Part shown: one piece after another, positions 23,351 through 36,255 of the stretch
How the letters are laid out: each line of letters opens with the position of its first letter
How positions within the stretch are numbered: the first letter of the stretch is position 1
Source of the DNA: Anticarsia gemmatalis
Lineage: Eukaryota > Arthropoda > Insecta > Lepidoptera > Erebidae
Direction: 5' to 3'
NCBI RefSeq assembly: GCF_050436995.1
Contig: NC_134764.1
Span: forward strand, 2,232,001-2,296,000
DNA length: 64,000 bases
The notes under the pieces: model-generated
Database searches by the model: none
Told to the model about the DNA's origin: nothing
Seen by the model: the letters and a program-made list of their open reading frames with translations, nothing else
Program-made: the position numbers and the translations under genes

Positions 23351-25340
23351 TTGACGTTATAATCAAAGGTAAAAATCTATCTGTAATCTTTGACAGGACA
23401 TTGAAAATGACCTTCAGTCAATCATCCAAGTAATGATGCGAATCGAGTAACTTTGATACCTCCAAATTAATACTCCGATCGAAACCATACCACTAATAGC
23501 CTAGCTTGTTAGACTCATAAGTCCTAAACCTTCCTCAAATACTGTCAAGAACATACTAATTCACTTAAAGCCAGAGATGTGTAACTAACACCTAAGTAAA
23601 GACACTCCCAATCACGTTAAACTAATTTCAGAAATTAGTATCCTCGACCGAAATTTGAACTATGTTGTCCAAGTCGAGTCGAATCGAATAGTTGGTTAAT
23701 TAGTCGAGTATCCGATGTTTACTAACGTGTGGTAGTGGAACTTTCTGTTTTAGTTTGATGGGTAATTTAAAGATGGTGGATTGATATTGTTTATTAAAAG
23801 CTGCTGTGTTTGCATGTACGTTCCCGTATGTATAGATAAAAGTACATTCTTTGTGATTATTTCGTAACAGTTACGGGTAAATTGTTTAGGCCGTGGTCTA
23901 AGGCTATTTTTCATCTCATACGAGGAAATATTTCGAAAATTGTAACATTGTGACTTTTGACAGATTTTCCACACATAACTTTATGGATGCGTTAAATTCT
24001 TTAAATACAGTTCCTTCATAAAGAATGTCCTAAGATGTTTATTTTTTCACTGTCAAGTTAAAAATCTTAACATAGTGTATGTTCACTATAAAAACATACA
24101 GCAGACGTCGCGTTGTAACAAAACAAATACGAAAGCATGGTTTGTAATTTACAAGATGCACTTCACAAATATACACTCATTACCTTAGCATCATTTAACA
24201 CACCATAGTCATTCCCATGTCTATTTGAAACTATATACACTTTACCATAAGCATTTGTTCCCCATTGTTGATTCTATGGCGGAAAAGCACTATATCCCTT
24301 TCAGTGGTCACATTAAGCACGGTACTTTTAACGCTGGCAATCTGAGTATTGTGACTGTATTTATGTGTTTTGAGTTCTAGAGCTCTGTTCGCGATTTTGT
24401 AAAGAAAAAATCACGATATTAATATATATTTTGATTTGGTATACATTCAAGGCCGTAAATTGTTATGAGTGCAAAATATTTGTCAAACCCGTTTTGTAGG
24501 TTTAGTAAAAAGTACCTAATTTCGGTCACTGAAGGCATAACACTTTCGCACAATGTCTATATGTTTGTTTATTTTTCTTTAAATTTTACATAGTAGGTAC
24601 TTTGCTCTGTGGTTCTACTTTTATAAATTTGTGCCATTAGTTTATATAATCTATGTATACATTTTTGGAAACCTTCGTTAATAATAGTTTGTTACTACAA
24701 TTTCAAATCACAAGCTTACTTATATTTCTCTAATAAACATATACAAAAACTTATTTATTAAAATGTAAATGTATTAGGATTCTTTCCTACAATATCGACC
24801 ATCTCAAAATACATCATTCACATTTTATAGTCCCACAAAGCGCATAAAAGCTACAATAGTATTGTCCATAAGGTCTATAAGTCTGTAGCGTTCGAGTTAT
24901 TGCAAAAGTGCAATTTCCTGTTGCAGTGTTAGTCCGAGCGGCGTACAGGGGGCCCGTTGAGACCAATGTCCGGCGAACGAACTGCCCAGATGGACTGAGT
25001 GCAACTGTATACTTTATTTCAAATTATTTATTCATAATGCTAATGGGACGAGGTTTGTTTACAATATTTTGAAAGATCTGCTTTCCTTGTGCGGTAAAAA
25101 AGGGTTTGTGTCGTAAGTCGTTTGTGAAATAAAATATGCTTCGTATTGACATCTCTAAGTCTGTGATGAATAAAGTGCTGTTGTAACTTAATGTCCACTT
25201 TTCCTAAAAAAGAAAAGCCTAATATTTAGGTTTAGCATTTAATATAAAGACGGAGATAGGCAAAGTCTGTAACGACTGCCATTAATATAAAATATAGAAA
25301 TGATTTATAGATAAACGATCATGATTCGCAAATCATGAGC
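23351..25340. other. AT-rich noncoding DNA with one GC-richer patch
   Basis: No gene is supported. Positions 24890-25010 form a GC-richer patch with no open frame or splice pattern I can defend. Confidence 0.45.
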
Positions 25341-25533
25341 TTATAAAATTCTCGAGTCACAATGTTAGGTATCTTCTAAACGGCTTAACCGATTTTTACC
25401 AAATTTTATATCCATATTCAGTAAGCCTGAGAATTGGCTAATATCTATTCATAACCGTTAAGTGATAAGGGCTGCCGAACCATAACATTTTTTTTTAATT
25501 TATGTGGTAAAAAAGGTTTGCCGTGTCAGCCAG
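25341..25533 (+). mobile_element. Degraded Helitron (family H1)
   Basis: It matches the family of 18101-18292 in plus orientation: TTATAAAATTCTCGAGTCAC at the start, then CTAAACGGCTTAACCGATTTT, ending GGTTTGCCGTGTCAGCCAG. The terminal CTAG has become CCAG, so this copy is old. Confidence 0.6.
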
Positions 25534-26577
25534 TTTCTTTATATTTCCAGCTTGTTCATATGATGTGGTCAAAAGGCATAGTTTCCCATAAAAACAGACG
25601 TATCATATAATGACATAACTGTCCGACATGGGCGGTCCCTATAAAACTTAATAACACGTGAAGATTGCCTATTATTATGGTGTTTTAATATTATATATTT
25701 AAGTAGTGTAAACAAGTCGTATTTATTTACAATAGTTCTGGGAATTGAAAGGTCATTTCTTTTCGTATATTTGTGTATCCTACCAATATTATGCTAAAGT
25801 TTGTGAGGATATGTATAATATATGTATGGTAACTCTTTCATGGAAAACTACAAAACGGATATAACTGGAATTTCATACACAGATGGTTTATAACTTACAT
25901 TAACATATATTATGATACTTTTTACCATGGAAATCTTTTTTAGTTTAGTAGTGTTTAAAATCGTGTAAAAATAAAACCATTTAACATAAATTCGGATAAA
26001 GTCTACGTTTTTAAAAACCCACAATTATTTTCGAACGAAAACAAAGCACTATAATTACCAGGCTATCATAAAACAAACGAAAGTATTAAAACACAAGGGT
26101 CAGTCTTCCACGCGTTCTAAATTCAAAGAATATAGAAATGAAACAGTTCGTTGTGAAAAAAGGTTGGAACAAAGCTGTACGCTCTTTGGTCGGCCATTCG
26201 AATAGTATCGTTGCCGAGAGCGGCTGAGGGCTCGGGAGTGGATGGCCACTCGACATAGATTCAGTTCACGTACCAGTTGTTGGGGGAACTCGGAGCTTTC
26301 TCGTTGGAATGACGGATGGAAGTCGCTTTTGTGATACTGTTCACAGTTATGGTCCTGGTACGCATGTACGAAATTGAATAATTAAATTGGGCGAGCTTAT
26401 GTTAATGTGGAAAAATCATTTAATTATTTATTATTCATCGAAAGTCCAAAAACTGCCGCGTTTGGTTGTCTGTATGTTAGCATCTCAATAACTACTGACC
26501 TTTTGATGCGTCTTATTTAGATTGCATAAGGAAGCTTTAAGTGTAATAATTACAGACATACATAAAATCACGTCATT
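25534..26577. other. Noncoding DNA with GC-richer island at 26170-26370
   Basis: The island contains GAGAGCGGCTGAGGGCTCGG, a TTCACGTACCAG stretch and, at 26354-26361, the octamer CCTGGTAC. No exon structure can be defended. A regulatory element is inferred from composition and motif content. TACCAGGCTATCAT at 26056 repeats the context of 4168. Confidence 0.35.
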
Positions 26578-26660
26578 TTCCAGTAGGGTATGTAGAGGCC
26601 AAAGACCACTTAATACAACGCCGCGATTGAACTTCGATTTCGTACAAAATAATATCGTTA
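26578..26660 (-). mobile_element. RTE-like LINE 3' end fragment
   Basis: The reverse strand carries the decayed LINE terminus (AAGTGGTCTTTGGCCTCTAC followed by a CATACCCTACTGG block), matching the copies at 18318 and 36060. Confidence 0.45.
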
Positions 26661-28604
26661 GAAGAAGATGAATATATACCTCTCTTTTCAAGATATAAGT
26701 GCATCTCTCTCTAAAATACTGAATGTTTACATGTCACTAGTCGACACAACTCTTCCTTTTGTAAAGGAGTTAATTAAAATGTTCTTGCAATTAAAGACGG
26801 TACTGCAATCCTTATTGTTCGATATAGAATAGGTTATTGTCTCCAGACAATAGACTACCACTATTATATTGTCTCGAAATTAAGCCAGGCTTACAAAGGA
26901 AACGGTTCTTGTAAAAATAATATATAAGTATTATAGCTTAGTTTTGTAGACAAACTAGAATATTTAAAAATCTTGCTTTTTTAGCTTATATATAAAGAAA
27001 TCATGTTTTGAAGTAGGAAGAATTGCATGACAAAAAAGCAATACTCAAGGCCAAATTTTAATTAATTAATTCACAAAAACAATTTCAGAAACAGGTTCCG
27101 CAATTCAGGAGAAAATACACGATAAACGAGCATACATACATACAAACCACAGTCGATGCGATTCGATCAAAGCGTAGGGCAGCAAATATAGTATCTAAAC
27201 CTCAAAATTCTCATCGCATTAAGTTAGCAATTTTGTATTATGCACGCAAACATAGTTTTTATTGCATCTCCAGTTCAGTATTGTCGATTACGAAATTTCA
27301 GGTGAAATAATTGAAACGCTGAAATAGGATTTAAGCTACCTTATTTCCTCTTACTTTTGATCTCGAGAGACCTTTCCAAAACCTATTACTACTAGTGCCT
27401 ACGACCTATTTCACAAAGTTATCAACGATTTCAATCGATACGTCCACGCGTTTGAGCTTCGCTTTCAATCATTGAGTGTCTAAAAATATCGGTAAGTACT
27501 AGGGAATAATCATTTGTAAGGAGCTCTCTTTTAATTTTATCGCATTTTATGTTTTTATATATTTATTAGTAGCCTACTCTATATTAAATCTGGGCAAAAA
27601 GTATTTTACCTAAAATCTTCTTCGGAAATTTCTCTACCTATTGGTATAAACCACATGAATATAAGTTCAGTAGATTTTGAGTTTATGGCGAACACACAGG
27701 CACACACATGCGGCGAGCCAACGTTATTTTTAAAAATAAATCAAATAATTTGATATGATTTGGATTTTAATTCAAAGTGATTTGAAAAGTAATCCATCTT
27801 CGGAATCACCAGCCAAATGCATCAGTTTAGACGTGAACACGTACCAGGCAACCAGAAAAACGCAGAAATAACTGCAGCTGTCTGTCAGTGTTTGTCTTTT
27901 ATTCTTCTCATATTAACGTATATTTGTGAAAAAGTAAAACATTTTCCACAAAATACAGTCACAAAGCACCCACGAAATGTTGTTTAACCGTTGAAATAAC
28001 GCAAATTTAGCAACACAACGTTAGAATAAGGAATAATGTAGCATGCCGTAGTTAGTCTAAATTCTGAAAGCGTTTGTACTCGGCAAGGCAATTGTTTGTG
28101 AAATAATGACGTGTCGTTTCAACACATTACTAAATTAAACTTTACATGTGCGAGCTCAATTGTTGCGCGGGATTATTATGTACTAACTACTGGGTTACTC
28201 TTGGTTTTAGGCTTTTGAGAATAATACGTAGCTCGAACTATACGCTGGAGAGCGTGTTTGTCTCAAGCGTATTTTAACCGCCAATATGAGGCTTGATATA
28301 AATTTTAAGCGCAATTCGTAGGACTATGAGTATTATTTTTTATGCTTAGAAGCGTTTTTTGCCCGTTATGACAATAATAAGTACTTAAAGCTCCGTGTCA
28401 ATTTTCGTTAACTGAAAAACTAATGAAAAATACAATCGAAATGATTAGGTCGTTTAAAATGTTCTGCACCAGAAAAAACTGTGCCTAATACTACCACTAA
28501 ACCTGGAATACAACAATATAACGCAATTGCCTACAAGGCGTCTAGATTTACATTTACAATATTGGTATGGATATCAGTGCAATTGAGCGTATATTACACA
28601 ATTT
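26661..28604. other. AT-rich noncoding DNA
   Basis: No gene is seen. A GTACCAGG octamer lies at 27841. Around 27590-27720 there is a possible old Helitron-like block, too decayed to bound. Confidence 0.45.
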
Positions 28605-28695
28605 CGTCCAGTAGGCAGTCCGGGCACCTCGGCCGCCGGTCACCCCGGTCGGACCTGTGTGCGCTCACGTGCAAATTACTGAGGTGACCGGCTAT
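28605..28695. promoter_or_regulatory. GC-rich island with inverted repeat
   Basis: This short island is far more GC-rich than its surroundings. GCCGGTCACC at 28635-28644 is the exact complement of GGTGACCGGC at 28683-28692. Between them lie CCCCGGTCGG and an E-box CACGTG. It could be a regulatory module or a MITE remnant. Confidence 0.3.
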
Positions 28696-30254
28696 CAATA
28701 GAACCACTTTACTACCTACATACATATACAAAATATATACCGAATATATTCAGTAATATCCTATATGATGCTATGTTTTAGATACGTTTCCTTCTCGTAT
28801 GGTTAGTGGTAAACCTTATGTTGTTGAAGCCGTATGCTTTAGGATGGTTTAACGACTGCTATACAGTTGGTCAAAATAAAGAGACGTTTTACTCAATAAC
28901 CACTATGCGGCCACTGACATCAGTATTTTTTTCATAATATTAATATTCAATTAGTAAAGGCTATGATTTGAGTTCATAATAAATATAACGTTTGAAGCTC
29001 AATTTTGAGGCGAGTATGCATCGAGTTATGGTACAATAGTAGCTCATCTCGTTATGGCGGCAAAATGTTACAGATGCATACAACCGCCTACGTAAATTTA
29101 TGGACAATAGTTCTGCATAAAGGAAACAGAAGTTCTCCTCTATTCTGGTTTAGTTTTTGATAAATTTGTTGTTGAAAAACAAACTAAAATGATTCAAAAA
29201 ATTACGCATCTTTCTATAACTAAAAAACTACACATTTTTATAGAAGTTTCCTAAACATAAAAGGCAACGAAATCCCATTATAAAAATCTAGCAGTAAAAG
29301 TTTTCTATTTGCGGCCGCAGATAGGTCACTGACATTTTTGAAATTACAAAGAGCGCATCTCTACCTACTATCAATTTATGTTCGCCTAGTACTCTATGCC
29401 TTTATCTTCTTACATTTGTTAGACGGGGGACTATTGACGGAGTGACATCATAAACGAACTCTCCCCTACATCAGTTTCATGGGGCCTGAAAGGTCTATTA
29501 CATGCCTAAAGACGAACGACGTCTAATGACGTACTTTGGAAGTAACGCCCACGCACCCTACGCGCACTTCATTAAATTGGTGTTACTTTTTTTGGTGGAT
29601 TGATAATAATATTTCACAAATCTTCGATTCCAGACGAAATAGAGAAAATAAGAGTATTCTTGTAAATGTAATAATGTAATACTAACCACCAGCGCATTAT
29701 GGACTTTCCCTTATGAAGTCATTTGCTTAAAACAAAAACTTTTATATAGCGACAATATCGCTTGTATTTAAAATCTGTATGCCTATTTTTTTTTAAATAA
29801 ATATAAATAAATAATCTAATAAATAGAGAGAGTATCCATATACCCTTTCATATTGAGAAAAGACCCTGAGAGTAAATTAAATTTCGGGGAAATCAAAACC
29901 AATGCATAGATGCATTAATCTGTTGCTACCAGGGTACCAGGAAGTATTAGGAAGTGTATAAAAGCTTCAAAGTGCAGCCTTGCAATCAGCAGTTCAGTGG
30001 AATTGCAGTAATGTTATGAATATGCAAGAGCACCTGTATCATTCATAACTTGGTTTGTTTCATACATAGGCAAAGTTTGGCGAACGAGTAGCGCGTTTAG
30101 TTCGCATTCGCATACAATATTCGGTTGCAATTCACAAATGTTTGCCGATCGATACCAATCTCGGTTTGTAATCTACGTTTATTCAATTAGTAGAGTTAGT
30201 TTGGCTTTAGTACTATTATTTTCGAGATACACGTAAACAAGGTTAATTAACAAT
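28696..30254. other. AT-rich noncoding DNA
   Basis: No gene or bounded repeat. Two abutting TACCAGG words lie at 29927-29933 and 29934-29941. Confidence 0.45.
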
Positions 30255-30400
30255 ACGCCTGATTTCAACCGACTTCATAAAAAAGGAGGTTCTCAGTTTG
30301 ACCTGTACGAGTGAGTATGTATGTATGTTTGTGTGCGATTATCTCGTGTTTGAATGAACCGATTTTGGTGGGATTTTCAGCATAGCATGTTCGTGTCTTT
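30255..30400 (+). repeat. Dispersed repeat fragment (CAACCGACTTC type)
   Basis: It begins CAACCGACTTCATAAAAAAGG, continues with GGTTCTCAGTTTGACCTG and a TATGTATGT run, then CGTGTTTGAATGAACCGATTTTGG. It resembles a widespread lepidopteran repeat that I recognise by its opening words. The boundaries are approximate. Confidence 0.4.
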
Positions 30401-31135
30401 TGTAGAATAATTAGTTTTATCTGTATTTGTAGGTAAATAAACAGTTGGCATTTATCTGTTGTACCTGAACGTTATTAAATAAACAAAAAATAGAATACAT
30501 AAGAAAAGGCTTTTAGGCTTTGTCAAGTTATAATGAATTTATTTCTGTTTGATGTCTAGATAAAATGGTTTATTTATTAATCGACTTAAAACATTTATTT
30601 TACCTTCAAACATTTTTTTGGAAATTATTTAAATAGGAGACCTTCATATTTAAGAACAGAAGACTTAGGGCAAAGTTTGTACCTATATTATCATGAGTAT
30701 TAATTGATCTGAGCCTGCTTGTTATTTTATCTATGTAAGTATGAATTTAGAAGTATGTAAGTACATTTATTTGGTTACCACAATACAAGCTCTGTTTAGT
30801 TTGGAATCAAATGACCGTGTGTGAGATGGCCAATGATGTTTATTATTATTATTAACATTAAATTCTGCTCTGAAATACGGCAAAATTTTGTCATTTTCGT
30901 ATACAGCAACACGGAAAAGCCTCAATTTACATGGTTTCATAATTCGTTATGACGTTTTTCTCCATCATTGACAACCCTTTTTGAAATCAACAAAGAATTT
31001 TCATAGCATAATGTAGCTTATTCAAGTTATTACCATTTTTTTACGTCGTTGCTCTGAAAGGGTGCGTAACCGACAATAGAGGCGATTTCATTTCTGTAAG
31101 GAAACGCCGAGATATCTGCTACCGGACTTTTAATG
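30401..31135. other. AT-rich noncoding DNA
   Basis: Nothing recognisable beyond AT-rich sequence. Confidence 0.4.
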
Positions 31136-31215
31136 TACTAGTGGATCCATCCGGCTTTGCTTGCGTAGCTCGGAATAGAAAGTAGGCAGTATTATTATTA
31201 CAGTTGCATTTTTAC
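31136..31215 (-). mobile_element. Helitron 3'-terminus fragment
   Basis: The plus strand reads ACTAGTGGATCCATCCGG then CTTTGCTTGCGTAGC, the reverse complement of a decayed Helitron 3' tip. The rest of the element is not recognisable. Confidence 0.35.
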
Positions 31216-31991
31216 AGGAAAGAACTACTATTTAAAACCTGAAAGCCGCTTCCCGGTATTATAATCAAAACGCTCAAAATTAATTTACACATTTACACTA
31301 TCTGTAATTTATAGTAACAAAAATTCTAAAAACTAGAATTCTGAATTTAACCCTTCAATAATATTTTACAATACTACGACGGGAAAAGATGATTAGCTGT
31401 AATAACAAAATATTCTATTTAATAAAAGTCTCTTGTCTGGATAATGAATAAGTAAGTCTAGCAGCGTCGTTGTACTAAGGCAACATGGCATTAAGACAAT
31501 TAATTGCGGTTGTAGTGAAGGAAACAATACAAAGCCAACTACTTGTCCACTTGAGAAAAATGTACGCATTTGTCTTATAAGAGTACTGAGAGAGGCACTC
31601 TGTGTGATTAATGAGCGCTCAGATGGAAAAGCTACAACTTTATTTATCTTCGAATAATGCGAGTTGAATGTACCAGGAGCACATATTTTTATGGAGATCA
31701 TTTCGTGGAAACATTTTTCGCTGCAAAGTGCTAGTTCGCCGTCAGTTTTCGAAAATAGAACGTGAATGGGTCGATAAAAGACAAAAAGCGGAATGTTCGG
31801 AACTCAAAAGGTTTGATGGGCGATTGACTTGCTCGATTTTTAAAATAGTTCGGATATACTTCGCTTGGAGAGAAACTGCCAGAACTGTATTTTGAAATTA
31901 GATTTTTGAGTTTTCTTTTTCAACTGCTCTTGTTATTTCTGTTAGTTTGGTCACAGGACTGTATTTGAATGTAAATGCACTCTAATTCATC
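31216..31991. other. Noncoding DNA
   Basis: Open frames at 31393-31701 (minus) and 31668-31895 (plus) overlap on opposite strands and show no domain, so I do not call them genes. A GTACCAGG octamer lies at 31670. Confidence 0.4.
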
Positions 31992-32118
31992 CTAGCCTTT
32001 CTTCCAACTATGTTGGAGTCGGCTTCCTGTTCACGGGATGCAACTGGATACCAGAAATTTAGATGGCGAGACTGCCTATCGGATCTTCACAACCTGGGTT
32101 ACAACACGACTTCCTTCG
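31992..32118 (+). repeat. Dispersed lepidopteran repeat B, copy 3
   Basis: It carries the best-preserved core of the family, TTCCAACTATGTTGGAGTC followed by GGCTTCC, then GGATGCAACTGGATACCAG, GACTGCCTATCGGATCTTC and a final GGTTACAACACG. Confidence 0.65.
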
Positions 32119-33889
32119 GTAAGACTGTACCTATTATCCTTTAAAAATTCTAAAGCTTTTGTTTCCTACTTTTGCGTAACCTAGTTCATATAATAGACAA
32201 AAGCCTAGCATTTCCATTATACCGTACCTACGTTTCGTTGACAATGTACAGTAAACATTACCTTTGTGTAATTTACAAAATGTTTTTTTGGTCCCAAAGT
32301 AGAAGATAAATAGAATAAAAAAAGGCTCATTCTAAACACAAGAGAAAGGTTTTGATTGCATAAGCGGTAATTACAGCGGCCAAGTTGTTTGCATGAGGGT
32401 AACAACGGGCGTAATTACGAACTGTCATAATATACGGGTATTATATTTATTATACAATGGACGCTGTTTGTTTGTTTTTCTTACCTCGTTATATTTAAAA
32501 TATTTGGTTAGTGTTAGAGGTAATAGGAATAGGTTGATAAAATTAGAATATGCACACAGAACTAACTTAGGATCTTTTGAACATGTGGTTAAATAAGGAT
32601 TAATATTTTGTTAACTAGTACTAAAAGAACGGTTTTGTTATAGGACAGTTATTATTAAATTAACATATTAGAATATTTAAAATATAGGCAGATAAGTAAC
32701 GTGCAAATACAGCATATTAAATGATGTATATATCAGTAATTTTGATTATCTCAACAGAACATTAATGTAATATTAAAACTTCTACGCCAGCAGGCTTGAC
32801 CAAAAAAATAAGTCCGCACTAACCAAACTTCTTACGAACTTTCGATAAAAAAGTTAAAATCAGCAGATTTATTGGCGGTAAATATGTGAATTTATCACGT
32901 CTGGCAACATCGACATCGTGTGATTTCCGACTCACTGGCCGTAAAAACGATAACGTTTTTATATTTCACTCATGATTTCTGATTTCTCACACGTATTTTT
33001 TACCGAGTTATTATAGGTTGTGGGTAAATGGTCTTTTTATCTGTTTAAAATGTTATATGTTATATTATTGGGTTAAGTATGTTGTTTATATTCTGCCGTT
33101 GTCCAGTTATTGTAGATTGTTCCTTTTGTTATATTATTGCAAAGCTTGACATTTATGCTACTATAACTTATTTTTGTATAATTTTCTCTGTGAGTCGAAA
33201 AACCATTTTCTTTTTATGTATGTCTTTTTAAAGTAGGTATTGTCTTTGAGACTATTCTAAACAGTATATTGATTGCTAATAGCAGAATGGAAGTTGATAT
33301 TCCTGTATATAAGACAATTAAATCGTTAATCGAATTAAAAGTAGGAATTATAATCGTTTTTATTTTAAAGGAAGCGATTTATTTCGTAACTGGTCATTGA
33401 TTCACTAACTGAACACTTAATAAATATTTCTATAGCCTACTACGGCATAAAACCATATTTTTCCCAAAGCACTCTATTTATTTTGTCCATTTTTTATTCA
33501 TTTCAAATGAACATCGGCCCGTAAATCAGTAAATCGCGGGCCTTTCGCAATAAAACATATTTACGGACGTGACCTGTGTTCCTGATTTATTTGATTTATT
33601 TATTGGAATGTTTGTATGTTTAACGCGAAATATATTAATAAATAAATATTATATTCAATCATAGATAGCAGACGGACCATAAAGGTGAGAGAGAAGTTCC
33701 GGAGGGGTGGAAACTGAATGGTATATTTTATCTGTAGTATCCAGTACCCGACGACTCAAATGTCAATAGTGACAGTTGAAGCCGTTTTTTATGATATATT
33801 TTGTTATTAAAAAGATAAAATCGCCCATAATGTTTCAATGTAGGTATTTGATTCTCGAATGTAATAGAAATTAATAAGTAAACTAAACG
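32119..33889. other. AT-rich noncoding DNA
   Basis: No gene, RNA gene or bounded repeat is recognisable. Confidence 0.45.
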
Positions 33890-34143
33890 CCCATAGCCAG
33901 TTGCGCTCACCGGTCGGGAAACAATCTGTGGGTTAAGCAAACCTTCCATAGATAGGTGACCCCATAGTGGTATTTGAACTGGGCGTCTCCGTGCTTCGGA
34001 GGGCACGTAAAAAGTCGGTCCCAGTTGTTGTCAATAGCGTAACAGTCGTTAAGCCACGTCAAAGGCCTTCGGGCGGCTTGAAAAACTTTGACACTAGGTT
34101 GACCACTAACCATACGATAAGATAAGAAGAATAAGAAGAAGTA
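33890..34143 (+). mobile_element. 5S rRNA-like SINE (SINE3 type), copy 1
   Basis: About 250 bp with a head that follows the order of the 5S rRNA internal promoter: CACCGGTCGGGAAACA, GGTTAAGCA and a GATAGGTGACC block. The order is clearer in the copy at 52945. A body with TGCTTCGGAGGGCACG, GTCAAAGGCCTTCGGGCGGC and CTTTGACACTAGGTTGACCA follows. It ends in an AAGAAG-type tail. Confidence 0.55.
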
Positions 34144-34704
34144 AACTAAACGTTGCGACTGATGGTACGGTGGGAAAGATCACCTAACTGTAGATACACA
34201 TCGCTGCCTAGCTTTTCATGGCTTCCAGCACAGAATATTGTTTTCTCCCCACTCTACGAACACATATCAACATACCCGAAACCAAAATAGTTACATTACG
34301 ATTAAGTATGAACAACAGCGCATTAATAACAACTAAATACTTTCAACCCTTTTCATAAATCATTCAACCCCAACATTTAAATCTTGGCAACTTTACCAAA
34401 AGTTGTATATTCTTAAAAATAATCCATAAATACAACGTTTGAACCCATAACCCATCCAGGGAGGGTCGAACCCTAGGGACGCGTCCAATTTGCGGATACC
34501 TATAAAGTTTAAACCATTTTGTATAGACGCGCGTAAAATGGCACGCCGCGTGTAAAACGACAATCGGTGATATACACAAGAGAAATGTCCTTTTTCAAAG
34601 GTTTCTACGTTTTTGTTTGGAATAGGCGGAAGTTTTAAAGTCTTGATTTGAAGAATTGCCTTTTTGAACTTTGATAGATATTATTATTATACGTTAAGGT
34701 GTAC
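34144..34704. other. Noncoding DNA
   Basis: Nothing recognisable. The open frame at 34364-34579 (minus) has no family signature. Confidence 0.4.
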
Positions 34705-34790
34705 GTGACAAATGGCGTTCTTCGATCTCTGCCTAAGTGCCTACCCTTATGGAAAAAAACGTGTTATTATGAATATGTATGGGGATTAAC
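34705..34790 (+). mobile_element. RTE-like LINE 3' end fragment
   Basis: AAATGGCGTTCTTCGATCTC and TACCCTTATGGAAAA match the LINE terminus seen at 36060 and 59389, with an ATATGTATGG tail. A short insertion (AAGTGCC) disrupts the peptide. Confidence 0.5.
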
Positions 34791-35299
34791 GTGGTCAATA
34801 GTGGTTATACATTACCTAGTGTGGTATTTCAACCAATTCTATTTATTTGAGCTAACAATTTTTAAACAAGCGGACTTAATCTTAGACTTTCTTCCAGTTT
34901 TCAGTTAAAGTAAGTGTTATTAATAAATACTTTGAAAAGCGAAACAATATGAATCCACCTCAAAAGGTTGTTAAGGGTTGAATAATAAAAAAATACATCT
35001 AAAACACATACACATAAACTTCATGATAACGTACAGCGTACTCAAACATAAGTAAGCACTCAAGACAGCACTTGTAGTGCTTATTAACATAATAAAGGTG
35101 TCTGTCGTATGTAACCTCCTTGATACGTGGTTGTGTGGTTGAGTGCGCGCTTTCCTTTGCTATTGTTGTTCTAAACACTAATTATAATGTGCAGTCTGCT
35201 AGTCTATGCTGTGTGATTAATTTAGACTCTTGTGTTTATAGTTGCGTGTTATGTTTAAATGAATTGCCAAATCACAGAGTACTTTCTTGAAAACAATAA
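34791..35299. other. AT-rich noncoding DNA
   Basis: No gene or repeat is recognisable. Confidence 0.4.
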
Positions 35300-35590
35300 A
35301 CTTAGCCCATTCTTGTCCCACTGCCGGGCTCGGTTCTGGGGAGGGAGAGGTCAGGTCCTTGAGTCCATCACCTTTGGCCAAGCACGGGTTGGGGTCTTTG
35401 GCGACTTTGCATTTTTTGAGATCTGTATTAAAGAACTCTCAGGTATGCAAAGTTTCATCACGATCTTTTTCTTAACCGTGGATTAAATGATAATTATTTC
35501 AAATAAATACATAACTTCGAAAAGTAATTGATGCGTTGCCGACCAGAAGCGTGGAAAAAGCATACCCATTCTCGGCTATCACTGCTGTTT
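35300..35590 (+). repeat. Dispersed lepidopteran repeat (CCCACTGCCGGGC type)
   Basis: It opens TTGTCCCACTGCCGGGCTCG, continues with GGCCAAGCACGGGTTGGGG, AACTCTCAGGTATGCAAAG and TTTCATCACGATCTTTTTC, and ends near ACATAACTTCGAAAAGTAAT. The block order is that of a very common lepidopteran interspersed repeat, probably SINE-like. The apparent 75-codon frame inside it is incidental. Confidence 0.55.
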
Positions 35591-36059
35591 CTTATGATTG
35601 TATTTAATAATAATATTAATAAGCACTTTGTTATAATTTACTCAAAAACCTTTGTCCCTTCATAACACAGATTTAAATTTGTCATGAAAACTATCATGCA
35701 TATAAGGCGCCTTCATACCATCTCAGTTGGAAGCAAGATGTACGACAGAAATATTTTATAATGTGCTATGTTGGAATCGTGTGCACGACTGTGTGTGATG
35801 TAGCAAGGCATCCATCTTGAGCACTGTGATTATATACATTTTACAAATGAAATTATTATGAAATTATGCAATACAAACGGTCCGCCTAGACTTTAACTTG
35901 CCTAGAGTGAACCTTAACAAATTATACACTAAAACCTTCCCCAAGAATCATTCAGAAGAAAAACTGATAAAAATCTGTTTAGTGGGTTTTGAGTTTATTG
36001 CAACAAGCGTGGTGAGCGGACTTTTCTTTTTTAATAAATATGTTTATTAAGACATACAT
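35591..36059. other. AT-rich noncoding DNA
   Basis: Nothing recognisable. Confidence 0.4.
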
Positions 36060-36255
36060 ACATAGATGCCACCGGCGAGGTCTTTAAAAAAGGTAAGTTG
36101 CCTAGTACTCGTAACCGGCGGTCCTGTATGACAAGATGTATGGATGTGTGCGGCAAGGGAAGTTTACAAGGATCGAACCAAGTGGCGTTGTTTAGTCTCT
36201 GCCTACCCATAGGGAAAAACGCGTGGTATTATGTATGTATATATGCATGTAATGC
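36060..36255 (+). mobile_element. RTE-like LINE 3' end, longest copy here
   Basis: The most complete copy of the family. One frame gives LPSTRNRRSCMTRCMDV, and after a shift another gives VYKDRTKWRCLVSAYP, stop, GK. The typical ATTATGTATGTATATATGC tail follows. The DRTKWRxLVSAYP motif shows that the short dispersed repeat seen through the window is the C-terminus and tail of a LINE. It is broken by at least one frameshift and one stop. Confidence 0.6.

Noticed and set aside
36061..36095. Exon-like stretch ending AAAAAG|GTAAGT
   Set aside because: The donor-like site lies inside a decayed LINE terminus and no convincing acceptor precedes it.
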